Below are positions 32,101-43,000 of a DNA stretch of 64,000 nucleotides, piece by piece (positions within the stretch are counted from its first letter, which is position 1; every line of letters starts with the position of its first letter). Source of the DNA: Anthoceros angustus (taxonomy: Eukaryota > Streptophyta > Anthocerotopsida > Anthocerotales > Anthocerotaceae); the NCBI GenBank assembly GCA_010909165.1, contig MU008182.1:930001-994000 (forward strand). Direction: 5' to 3'. Under the pieces are notes generated by a model. That model searched no databases and was not told where the DNA came from. It saw nothing but the letters and a program-made list of their open reading frames with translations. The position numbers were made by a program, and so were the translations under genes.

Positions 32101-32534
32101 GGATGGGACCTTTTTAAATTGCAATCCTTGCAATTTTTATAAAGTCTCTATTCCACTATTATAGTAGGTGGTCAAATTAGCTTATATATCTTCTAGAGGT
32201 AACTTGCAATATTTTTTTTTGTCCAAATAGCCTAGGCCAAATGGACTAACATTTATAAGAACTTCCTGATTAAGCATCCTGAACTTAGATCGGGACTTAA
32301 ATGAGATTCCTAAAGGGAGTGGGTGCCCTTGGTGCAAGTAGCTTAGGCACACAATGGTACAAGTTGATAAGTACCAAGTCCCATGTTCCACTAAATAAAA
32401 TTCTTCTTCTTCTTAAATTTATGATAAGAATATTAATTACAAATTTATTTTTCTTTACTTTAAATCCATGTATTCACACACCACGCATCCTTGATAAGCA
32501 AGTTCATACCTAGCAACTTTCAACTTGTGTGTCC

Positions 32535-32642
32535 GAAGATAGTTTCAAACTAGTGTGCAGAAGATGGTTTCAACTTGCGTTGATGAAGATAGTTTCAACT
32601 TTCGTTCATGAAGGTAGTTTCAAACTTCCGTGCATAAAGATA
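32535..32642. repeat. 25-bp tandem repeat, four to five copies
   Basis: Units of GAAGATAGTTTCAAACT type begin at 32535, 32560, 32585 and 32610, with a degenerate fifth near 32635. Confidence 0.85.
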
Positions 32643-32838
32643 GAGTGTTACAACTTTCTCCGCTTCTAATACACAGCATCCCATGTCCACACCGACATCC
32701 CATAAGAAGTAATGTACAACACAGTTTTAAAATGAAACCATCTCTAGTCCAGACATAGCCCAACACGTAAAGAGACATGACTTCTGCCATACGGCGTGGA
32801 CATAAAATGTTATTTGTTCCAACAAAACTTACCCCGCG

Positions 32839-35800
32839 TCAAGAAATTGACGGCAGCGGAAAGGGCTCTCGCTGGTGAGATTGACGCGATGAAGAGGCTC
32901 TAGGAGCTACAGGCGAGGGGACAGACAGAGTAGCCATGGTGTTAGAAAAAGCAAGTTGCGGCACTTGCAAAGAATTGACGACTGATGAACCAAAAGGGAG
33001 CTGGCTGGTCTGAATTGTCGGTATACATGGTACAGACTGCGATGACTGCAGGCTCTGGGATTGTTCTGGAGCTTTGTGTTCAGGTGGTTCTGAGGATTGG
33101 ACGGCTTCTGAGCCTTCCACTGATGTTGAGGCTGGGTCCAGTGGGTGATCTGAAGAAACCGGGACTGGGGTATTAGAAGCAGGACTTGGGACTGGTGATA
33201 AAGTTGGGTTACTGGAAAGTGAGCCCTTACCGACGTGTGCCAAAGCTTCTGCCTTCATCTTGTTGGACCTCGCCGCTTCAAAGTAGGGATCTGCAGCCAA
33301 AGCCCGATCAAATGACGCTATTGCAAGATCCCAATCTCCCTCTGCAATGTGCAGGAGGCCCAGGTTATTGTAAGCTGGTGCGTAGTCGGGACATAGCTCC
33401 AGCGCCTTCCTGTAAACAGCATGAGCCTCACTGAAACGCTTCTTTTGCCGGTACAGATTCCCCAGGTTTGAAAGAATGGTGTGTACTAGCTCTGGACGAG
33501 CAAGAGCAAGGGCCTGTTTATATACGGCTTCAGCACCAGATGGGTCGTCCGAAAACTGAAGGGCAATACCTGGGAGACAGTAGACAGCGTTCAGTCATAT
33601 TGATCACAGATGAGGTTGACCCTACGGTTCATTCCTGCTTCTAGTTAACAACAGCAGCAACTCCTCATATCTCTGCAGGGCATGAGTATGCAAGCATCAA
33701 CTAGAGTACACGAATGTCACCTAAATTGGACCATGAAACTGGGCAGTTATGCCGTCTGGCAATTGCCGCTCTGAAGTACTTGAGTGCATCCCCAAATTGT
33801 AACGTACATAGTGTATGTAATCCAAGCTGATGCCACGGGACAGCATTGTTTGGATCTTCTTCTATTGCCTGCAAATACCCCAGATTTCTGTAAGAAAAGC
33901 TGGAAATACAAGAATAGCCCCAACACGTCATCCTTTTGCCAAAGTCACATGAGCGGATGTATGCTGACCTGGTGAAGACTTTGAATAGCCCGATCTTCTA
34001 CTTCTTTGAGATCCAAGCCACCTCCCTCAAACGACGCTACAGTTTCATGCTGAGCCCTGTTAACCATAGCCAAACCGGCCCATGCTAGATGGGGCTGCAC
34101 GGTCGTAGAGTCCCCTTCTCGTAAAACAGATGCCATTTCATTTGCTGCCCAGTTGAGCTGCTCAGACTGCTCTGCAGAGCCATCCAGCCGCTCAACATCC
34201 CGTAACCGATGAGCAGCGACAGCAAATCGAGTTGACATCCTAGACGGCTCCAACTTTGCTGCCTGGAAAAACCCAAAAGTGACGGGATTTAGGGGGCAAG
34301 AGAATACAAGATACCATAACCATTTCCAAGAAGAAACAAATCACAAGTGGGAAACATTCACTCAACCTAGGAGCTGTAAGTATCGTACCTGTTCCAAGCA
34401 CTTATTTGCATCCCATATGCTGCCAGATGCTGCATAGGCTGCTGCAAGATTGGCCCATATATGACCAGCTTTAGGATCATCCTTCACAGCAGACTGCAGA
34501 CATTGTTGAGCTGCGACAGCCGCAGTGTGCTGCAAGGAGTAGACACCGTTGTACCCCTCAGATCCTGCTGCTGTCCCTAAAAGTGCGGTTCACAGACACC
34601 GTTCAATATTGGAAACAAGTACAATTTCATGCACGAAACGTTTTTGAGTGAATGGTGCAAACCTGAGAAGCCATATTGATGTATCAGAAGGGCCCCATAG
34701 TTTACTAAGGCACCTGGGTGAGTTCTTTCCTTCTCCAGCACAGCTTGAAAACAACGCGTCGCATTCAAGAGATGTCCACTGCAATTTCAGAATCAACTGT
34801 TACGAGCTCCAAAATACAACTTCCCCTACTCATCAAGGACCTTGGCATCCACGTAGGAACCTCAACGTTTCGTAAGCAGTATATACAGCAAAAACTGAAA
34901 AGGCTACCTTTGCATGTACGCGACACCCAGGTTGGCCAATGCATCCAGATAGTCTGGAACGATACTCAACAGTGCTGAAAAAACAGCCACAGCACTCTGT
35001 CCAATGACAACAAACACGTAAGCAAAAAGTTAAGAAATTCAGTACCAACGATATTCAGTGTAAAGCAAGCAAGCAAGATCACCTGTACTCGCCCAGTCCT
35101 GAGGAGCAGCAGTCCTAAAGTGTTCCAAATCGAAGCTTGGCCACTGTCTTCTTGTGCCCCTTCCCTTACCTTACTGGTCACACCCTCCAACTCCTCTTTT
35201 TTCAACTCTTTCCCCGAATGTCCCAGTTGGACCGTGAGGTTGCTGTGCAACAAACACTGCATTCCCAACGGCTGTTATATCAGAAGAATCTACGAAAACA
35301 TGATTCAAATCTTGATCTTTCAATAGGATTTCCTCTTAGGTCAACTGCATTCTCTGAATATGGATTCCTTCCACAACTCAGAATCCTAGAGCACCCTACC
35401 TCTGCCTGGTGGATCTGGACGAGCTGAAGGAACTGCGCTCTGTTTTGTCCACTCTCTTCCTCTGACTGCTTAAGGATCTCGGCAGCCTTTTCGAAGTTCG
35501 TGGCGGCCTGCCAGGATGGAGAGAGTGTTGTGAACTTGAAGTCATGTACAAGACTTTTAAAATACAGTGCTCAACTCACGAAACACTCAAATTGCATCAT
35601 ACCAGAATAAGCCGTGTCTAAGAAAATGCTTACTTTAGCAGGCTGCCCCAAGCGCTGAAACATGAGCCCCAGGAAAAACTGCGCGTGCGCATTCTTAGGC
35701 AGCTTCCGCGCAACATGCATGAGCCCCTGCACAAATTGTAGGACAACGATAAGCCACCTCCGCGTCAAACACGCAAGAGCAAAACCCGCACTCTAAAGCT

Positions 35801-36515
35801 CGGTCTCACTCATCGTACCGCCTTCAAGCTCTTGAGTTTCTCCTCCCTCGTGGTTGGAACGCCCGTTACTTGAGAATCCGTATCACCGTCCAGCCCCGTA
35901 TCAAGGTGTTCGCTCTTCGGCTTTGCGCGTGACTTGGCTGGCTTGGCTGCCTTCCTCAAATCCTCTCCATCTTTCACCACCGGGCCTTCCTTACTCCCTT
36001 TCTTCCTCTTCCTCTTCTCTTCAGGCGGGGACGCCCTGATCAGCGCAGGAAACAAGAAAAAGACGGAATCTCATTACACGTGGCAGCAGAATCAACAATT
36101 CCCTCCTCCGCGTCACTTTACAGCAACAAACCGCACACGGCTCGGCGAAATACCTGCTGCATTCCTGGTGCGGCATGGTGGCCGCACTGGGAGTGCTGTC
36201 GCTGGGAACCGGACCATCCGCCTCCCCGTCGCTGGCCGGCGGCTCCGCATTCAGGTCGGCAAAACCTCCCTCCCTGGTTGCGCGCAGCCCGGGCTGCGCC
36301 TGCGAGCTTGCCGCCACACCGTTCACATGGCTCATCCCTCCCTGCTGATACCCGCCCTGCTGCGCATACGGATTCTGATGCTGCTGCTGCTGCTGCTGAT
36401 GTTGCTGCTGCTGCTGCAGCAACGCCTGCCTGTGCAGCGCCTGCTGGTGCGCCGCCTGCTGCTGCAGCATCTGCTGGTGCGCAGTCCCTGACGGAACCAA
36501 GCCCCTGGGATCCAT
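32839..36515 (-). CDS. Plant TPR-repeat protein with Gln-rich N-terminus
   Basis: A multi-exon minus-strand gene. Exon 1 (36515-36154) encodes MDPRGLVPSGTAHQQML and a Gln/His-rich tract (residues about 14-45); exon 2 (36035-35819) is Lys-rich and acidic (PPEEKRKRKKGSKEG). Further exons between 35770 and 33700 hold tetratricopeptide-like helices, for example GLMHVARKLPKNAHAQFFLG, GYLQAIEEDPNNAVPWHQLG and YFRAAIARRHNCPVSWSNLG. The last exon (about 33570-32839) ends with two clear TPRs (APAYNNLGLLHIAEGDWDLA) and a long Pro/Ser-rich tail. TPR solenoids mediate protein-protein contacts. The arrangement resembles uncharacterised plant TPR proteins; a specific function cannot be given. It lacks any glycosyltransferase domain, so it is not SPINDLY or SECRET AGENT. 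Confidence 0.8.
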
Positions 36516-37285
36516 GGCCTGCCTCACGGACCTACCTCCCTGCCAGCGCCGAGGTCCCTCCTCCAAGACCCCCGCAACGTCCCGGCCTCATGTCCGTACC
36601 CGCCCGCCGCACCTGCGATCCGCACCAATTGCGAAGCGGGCTGTTTGCGCATCTGCGGACGATCGCGCGGCTGCGGGGAGCGTGAAAAATGAATCCCGGC
36701 AAGAGGCAGAGGCATCCGCAGAGGCCGAGGCAGAGCAGGGAGAGCAGGCGTGCGCCCTTCGCCTGCGGCGGCAGCGCAGGACAGGAATCAGGATTGCGAG
36801 TGACGAGAACAAACGACCCTTGAAATATATAAGGTTCGGATTTGGTGTCAGAACTCGCGTAACTCTGCTGTGTATGGGTGCTGAGCTGGCACCTCCTGGT
36901 TAGCTGCGCACAAGTGCCCGCTTCCAGGTTGCGCCACCGATTCCGCCGGTCCCGCCTTTAACACACTTGCACTTTGTCTGCCTGTTTCTGTTTCCCTGGC
37001 CGGCCTTGTCCTTGCGGCTCACGGGTTACCGGCACTGGCAGCCGCTTTTTTTGCCCCTTTTTTCCTTTCCCGGACGTGAACCGTGATAGGACACGCACGC
37101 TTGTTCTTTTCTATCGTAACGATAGGACACGCTTGTGCGGTTGGGGTTTCACTATTCACAAATACAATCACGATTCACGATTCACGACTCGCGACTCATG
37201 GCTTCCCGGAGGAAGGAGAAGATGGAAGGTGCTGATTCTGGAGGCTCTGAAGGTTGAAGGCAAAGGAAAGCTTTGGATCATTCAG
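36516..37285. other. Intergenic: TPR gene promoter and 3' flank of PPR gene E
   Basis: GC-rich immediately upstream of the TPR gene (36516-36830), which presumably includes its 5' UTR and promoter. Short direct repeats occur near 37080-37130 (ATAGGACACGC twice) and near 37150-37200 (CACGATTCACGA type). No gene recognised. Confidence 0.45.
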
Positions 37286-39832
37286 TCAATGCCTGTCTCT
37301 GCAAGAACAGGAGCCATCCGCAAAGCGATGAACTCGGTGAGCGTCTCTCACGATGATTTCCCGCTTCTCGAGGCGGGACATGATCTTGGTGCTGCTATGG
37401 CAGTCCGTACACATGCGAAGGTTCTTGGTGACCAGCAGCGTGGTGCCCTCCGGCGTGTTGAGGAGGCCATATGCTAGAGCTAGCTTCTCGGCATGGCCGC
37501 ACAGTGCGAGCTCCTTCTCCTGCTCGTTCAAGGCCTTCAGAACCAGGTCTGTGTGCGGGATGTGGCCTCCTTCCTCCTTTACCCTGGCGTATACGCTGGT
37601 GAGCTTCGGGGAAAGATCGGACCTGTCTTCCCCGACGGTGAACTCGTGCAGGGTTTTCTGCACTTCGATGCACGCCTTGGCGGGCTTCTTCACTGCCCCT
37701 GCCGATTTTCTGAGCCTTTCTATCCTACCAACGTCGTCCCACCTGCCGGCGTCGGCGTAGATGTTCTCCAGCAGCACGTACGAGCTGGCATGTTCAGGAG
37801 CCAGTTTCACGACCCGGTCGAAGCAGCGCTGGCCGCGCTCCACGTCGCCATAGCTTCTGCATGCTGTGAGGAGAGATTTCCAGCCCACTTCGTCCTGCTC
37901 GCAAGCCCTTGTTTGGAGTACATGCTCTGCCTCGGCCAGATGGCCTGACCGGCCGAGGAGATCCACCATGCAGTTGTAGTGGGAATCGGTGGCCGGGATG
38001 CCGTAATCTTCTACCATGATTTTGAAATACTGCTGGCCCTCGTGCACCAAGCCGGCGTGACTACATGCCACCAGAAGGCAGAGGAAGGTGGTCTCGTTGG
38101 GCTGGATGCCGTGCTGGAGCATCTGCTGGAAGCACTGGATGGCCAGTTGGGCATCGCCATGTTCAGCGTATCCGTTCAGCAAGGCTGTCCATGTGACCAC
38201 GCCCTTCGTGGGCAGGTTGTGGAATACGGTAAGCGCTTCCTCCAATCGTCCGCACTTCGCATACATGTTGACGAGGCCGTTGCCGGTGATAGCATGAGCT
38301 TCCAAGCCTGTTGCACGGATCTTGGAGTGAAGCTCCCTCCCCTGCTGCAAGGCTCCCACATTGGCACATGCTTGAAGAAGACATACGAAGGTGACATGAT
38401 CAGCTGGAGTTATGCCCTCGTGCTGCATGCTAGCATACAGATCAAGGGCCTCTTGCCCAAGCCCCTGGTGGGTATATCCTGCGATCATGGAATTCCATGT
38501 CACCACATCTCTTGTGGGCAAGCGGTCGAATAAATTGCGAGCATCCTCCAAGCTCCCGCATTTGGCATACATGTTCACCAGGCTGTTACCGATGACTGCA
38601 TCAGCTTCTAGCCCTTGTTCACGAAGCTGTAAGTGAAGACGCTTTCCCTGTTGCAGGGATCTTGAACTAGCGCATGCTTGAAGAAGGCACACGAAGGTGA
38701 CATGATCAGCTGGACTGATGCCCTCCTGCTGCATGCTTCCATACAGGGCCAGGGCTTGTTGCCCTAGCCCTTGTTGGGTATATCCTGCGATCATGGCAGT
38801 CCATGTCACCACATTCTTGGAGGGCAGATTGTCGAACACCTTGCGAGCATCAGTCAAGCCTCCGCACTTGGCATACATATTCACTAGGCTGTTGCCAATA
38901 TAAACATCGTCCATCATACCACAGGCCTGGACATCACCATGAACCTCCTTCCCCGAAACCAGGTCCTGTGCAGAAGCACAAGCCTTGAGGACTGCCACGA
39001 ATATATGGTTGTTTGGCTCCACACCCGTCACTCGAAATTGCCGATACAGGTCGATAGCCTGTGCGGCCTGTCCCTGTCGGGCATGGGCCAAGATGATGCA
39101 GGACCACATGTGAAGGTTGGGTCTGGACACTTTCGTGAAGACCAGCCCTGCGTCATCCAATTTCCCAAGAGAAGCATACATCCTGATGATGTGCGTGGCT
39201 AAGAAAGCATTGCCTTCATACCCATATTTGAGAGCAAGAGCATGGACAAGCCTGCCACAAGCCAGATTCTTGTGCGCCGTACACCTCTGCAGGAGGCCGT
39301 AGAAGACGGCGGTGGTGACATGACCTCCTCCCTGCACCAGGAGATCCAAAGCTGCAACAGCCTCGTTCAGGTCTGCCTCCTGACAACGTTTCCTCAAGGT
39401 CTGAGCCATGGAGTGCTCCATGGAAGCACGACACCCCCTCATCTGAACATCCCACACAGCCAGCTGAGAATCCACCCATGGCGGCTTCTGATAGTTGCTC
39501 AGCCATATGGGCTCGTCGGACGTCTTGTGCCTGAAGTCGGGATGGCGGGGGCTTTCTTTATCAGCCCTATTGTCCCACCACTCCGAGGGATGCAAGAAGA
39601 AGTGGTGCCACAAGAGCTCCTGTCGGTGCTTCTCTGTGATTCCCTCTGTGCTTGCATCGAACTGTTCCGGGCGGTTGCGGAACCTATATCCGCCTTTCAC
39701 ACAAGAGGAGCTTGGGTGAGCTGACAACAAGTTGGGCATGTAGGACACCCCAGAGCGTGGCTGCGTCACCAACTTCCCCGAATCCCAGAGTGCGCAATCC
39801 GACACCAATGCCAGTTCCAGCTGCATCCCCAT
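37286..39832 (-). CDS. PPR gene E: PLS-class PPR protein with KP-type DYW domain ending in DRH
   Basis: Intronless 848-residue frame from an ATG. A leader of about 140 residues precedes PLS motifs (MYAKCGGLTDARKVFDNLP, NVVTWTAMIAGYTQQGLG), E1/E2 and a complete DYW-family domain. The PG box reads VKKPAKACIEV (KP type) instead of the usual PG. The zinc and active-site elements are present: CGHAEKLALAYGL (HxE), then KNLRMCTDCHSS (CxxCH) and REIIVRDAHRVHRFADGSC. The last residues are SCSCRDRH, so Asp-Arg-His replaces Asp-Tyr-Trp. DYW domains are deaminase-like and perform C-to-U editing in organelles; the KP/DRH variants are linked to U-to-C editing in hornworts and ferns (established for the family). 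Gene F is head-to-head with it, with starts about 195 bases apart. Confidence 0.92.
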   Translation of the reverse strand: MGMQLELALVSDCALWDSGKLVTQPRSGVSYMPNLLSAHPSSSCVKGGYRFRNRPEQFDASTEGITEKHRQELLWHHFFLHPSEWWDNRADKESPRHPDFRHKTSDEPIWLSNYQKPPWVDSQLAVWDVQMRGCRASMEHSMAQTLRKRCQEADLNEAVAALDLLVQGGGHVTTAVFYGLLQRCTAHKNLACGRLVHALALKYGYEGNAFLATHIIRMYASLGKLDDAGLVFTKVSRPNLHMWSCIILAHARQGQAAQAIDLYRQFRVTGVEPNNHIFVAVLKACASAQDLVSGKEVHGDVQACGMMDDVYIGNSLVNMYAKCGGLTDARKVFDNLPSKNVVTWTAMIAGYTQQGLGQQALALYGSMQQEGISPADHVTFVCLLQACASSRSLQQGKRLHLQLREQGLEADAVIGNSLVNMYAKCGSLEDARNLFDRLPTRDVVTWNSMIAGYTHQGLGQEALDLYASMQHEGITPADHVTFVCLLQACANVGALQQGRELHSKIRATGLEAHAITGNGLVNMYAKCGRLEEALTVFHNLPTKGVVTWTALLNGYAEHGDAQLAIQCFQQMLQHGIQPNETTFLCLLVACSHAGLVHEGQQYFKIMVEDYGIPATDSHYNCMVDLLGRSGHLAEAEHVLQTRACEQDEVGWKSLLTACRSYGDVERGQRCFDRVVKLAPEHASSYVLLENIYADAGRWDDVGRIERLRKSAGAVKKPAKACIEVQKTLHEFTVGEDRSDLSPKLTSVYARVKEEGGHIPHTDLVLKALNEQEKELALCGHAEKLALAYGLLNTPEGTTLLVTKNLRMCTDCHSSTKIMSRLEKREIIVRDAHRVHRFADGSCSCRDRH

Positions 39833-40028
39833 GTGATCAACATTGGTTCCTCAGTCGCCCACAATCACACATTGCCCGGGCGAAACCAGCTCTGGCAACT
39901 CCAGCCTGTTAGCTCCTGTCGAGAGGAGCAATTGTGTCATGTGGGTTTCAATTTACATGTCCAAAACAAGTACTGTCCATTTCTGGGTGTGATGCCAGTG
40001 GGTGCTGCACGCTCTTCGTAGCTGGCCT
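39833..40028. promoter_or_regulatory. Bidirectional promoter region of PPR genes E and F
   Basis: Only 196 bases separate the two divergent ATG codons, so both promoters and 5' UTRs must overlap here or extend into coding sequence. No TATA box was recognised. Confidence 0.5.
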
Positions 40029-43000
40029 ATGGATTGTCTGTGTAGATTTGGATCCTCCACCTTGTATCCGAAGCTGCTAACTCGTCGGGCGGACTGCGTT
40101 ATTAGTAGATTCTGCAGGGGGGATGTTCGTGTTGCCTTCCAGAACGCCGATCATGTGACGGGGCTGTGTACGGATGGAGCAATGGCTGAGGCACTGGATG
40201 CTCTGCAGATCATGGAGGAGGAGGGCATTGTGGCCTCGCTTGAGACTTGTGCGTCTCTCTTGCAGAGGTGCAGCAAACTAAAGTCTCTGTCCCAGGCCAA
40301 GCTAGTACATGCTTACATTGCAAAAAATGGGCTAGAATCGCAGGGCTGCCTTGGTGACTTGGCTGTCAACATGTTTGTCAAGTGCGGGAGTTTTCACGAT
40401 GCAGTGGAGGTCTTCAACAGGTTGCCGGAACGCACCGTTTTCTCTTGGACGGTGCTTATTTCAGGCTACACAGAGCAAGGGAGGGTTGAAGAGGCTTTTA
40501 AAGCTTTCCGGCAGATGAAAGTGGAAGGTGTGAAGCCCAATTCCTACACTTATGTGAGTATGCTGAAGGCCTGCAGGAGCGTAGCAGATCTCCAGAAAGG
40601 GAAGCAGATTCACGCTGAAGTTTTAGCTACGAGGTCGTTCAACCTGTTTGTGGGCACAGCTTTGATCAGTATGTATGCAAAGTGCGGGAGCATGAAAGAT
40701 GCCCGGGATGTCTTCGACAAATTGGAGCAGCCCAACGTTGTGTCATGGAATGCGATGATTGCAGGATATGCTCAAAATAAGCAGAGTGACCTTGCACTGC
40801 AGCTCTTTTCCCTGATGCAAGAAGAGGGTGTGCAATCAGACAAATGGACTTTTGTCAGTGCACTCAAGGCGTGTAGTGGCTTGGCAGCGCTGGAAGGGGA
40901 GACTCTCATTCATGGACAAGGTGTGAAGTTGGAGTCATTGTGGAGGGGCAAGATTATCCACTCGGAAGGTGTTGGAAGAGGCTACGAGTCTGATGTGTTT
41001 GTTGCCAACACTCTGGTGCATATGTATGCGACATGTGGGAGTATACGGGAGGCCAGGTATATGTTTGACAAATTGCTGCAGCGTGATCTGGTGTCCTGGA
41101 ATGCGGTCATTGCTAGCTATGCTCAGCAACAACAGGGTGAAGAAGCTCTGCAACTGTATAGACAAATGCAGGATGAAGGTGTTGAGCCTGATAAATGGAC
41201 CTTGGTTAGTGTGCTTAAAGCTTGCGGCAATCTGGCTACGGAGAAGAAAACTTGTATTGAGGGACAGACGTTGAAAGTGGAGGCCCTGAGGATGGGTAAG
41301 GCTGTCCATAATCTGGCTGTTAGACTGGGTTGTATATCAGACAAATTTGTTGGGAATACACTTGTCAACATGTATGCACGTTGTGGGGGCCTGCACCAGG
41401 CCAGACATGTCTTCAAGAACTTGGTGCACAAGGATGTGGTGACATGGAATGGCCTGATTGCAGGCTATTGTGAGCAAGAGGAAGGTCACAAGGCTATTCA
41501 ATTGTATTCAGAGATGCAAGCCGAAGGTGTGCAACCGAACAGGCATACCTTTGTCAGTGTACTCAGAGCATGTGGCAGCCTAGCAGGCACGGAAACAGAC
41601 ACTCTGCTCCATGGAAAACCACTGAAAGCCCAGTCCCTTGGAATTGGTCAAAAGATTCACGGAGCAGTTGTCAGACAAGGGTATGAGGAAGACCCACATG
41701 TCAGTGCAGCTTTGATAAGTATGTACTCAAGATGCGGGAGCATCTCAGATGCACAGCTTGTATTTGACACTCTCCACCAGCGGAATTTGATGTCATGGAA
41801 TGCGCTGCTTGCAGGATATGCACAGCACGACGAAGGCGAACAAAGCTTTAACGTGTATTTGAAAATGCAGGAGGATGGTGTGAAGCCTGACTGTAGAACG
41901 ATCTGTAGCTTGCTGAAAGTATGTGGCAGTCTGGCAGCCAAGGAACAAGAGGTAGTTGTGGATGGTCAGTCAGTGACACCAAATTCGCTGAGCAAGGTGG
42001 AGTCTATCCATGGTGCGATTGTTAGATGGGGTTTTGAATCTGATGCAACAGTCGGAAATGCTTTGGTTCATGCATACTCAAAATGTGGGAGCATGGTGCA
42101 AGCTCAGCAAGTGTTCGCAGGGTTGGACGAGCCTGGTTTGGTCACATGGACGGCGATGGTCGCAGGGTATACTAAGCAAGAGCAAGGCCAGAGGGCATTG
42201 CAACTGTCTAGACAATTACTAGGGAGTAGTTTGGAACCAGATGACGCCACCCTTGTGTCTATCCTGAAAGCCTGTGCCTGTGTTGGAGCCCTAGAAGTCT
42301 GTCGGCAGATCCATCACCATCTTCTCGGTAGGATAGACTCCAGCATGCTCGTAGCAAACACTCTCATCCACGCATATGGAAAATGTGGAAGCATGCTTGC
42401 AGCTCAACGTGTCTTTGACTCGCTGTCCCACCCTGACGTGATCTCATGGACAGCCCTCATGGCAGGCTATGCTCGCCAAGGTGCGTCCAGAAGGATCGTG
42501 CAATGCTTTGACGAGATGCGAAAGGTGGGTGAAGACCCAGATGAAGCCACATTCATTCCCCTGCTCACCGCATGCAGCCACTCGGGGTGGGTAGACAGAG
42601 GCCTAGAATACTTCGGGTCCATGGGTAGGGAGTTTGGCATCCCTGCAACCATCCAGCACTATGCTGTTCTGGTTGACTTGCTAGGCCGTGCGGGACTCTT
42701 CGGAAAGGCAGAGAACTTGATCTCCAGGATGCCGATGCAACCTGACTTGGCAATCTGGATGTCCTTGCTGAGTGCATGCCGAAAGTATGTGAACGTAGAA
42801 GTTGGCAGACGTGCCTTCGACTGCGCTGTGAGTCTCGCACCAGCAAACAGTGCGGCCTATGTGCTCATGTCCCATATCTACAATTGCGCTGAGATGTTCG
42901 AGGATGCATCCCAGCTGCTGGGAGTGAAAGCAGCTGCAGTCTCATGGAAGGAGCTTGGCCAGAGCTGGATCGAGCATGGGCAGGAGGTGCATGTATTTGT

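Larger units (their letters stand above)
29735..32838. other. AT-rich, gene-poor island
   Basis: About 3 kb with no supportable gene. Stop codons are frequent in all frames, and there are A/T-only stretches (for example 30890-30980) and a short ATTA microsatellite near 30770-30795. A short minus-strand stretch at 31109-31309 looks like a coding remnant of unknown origin. Three separate tandem repeats are listed on their own. The composition contrasts with the gene-dense flanks and suggests old, degraded transposon DNA. Confidence 0.5.

Noticed and set aside
32839-36515. SPINDLY / O-GlcNAc transferase
   Set aside because: TPRs are present but no glycosyltransferase domain; the gene ends in a Pro/Ser-rich tail right after the TPRs.
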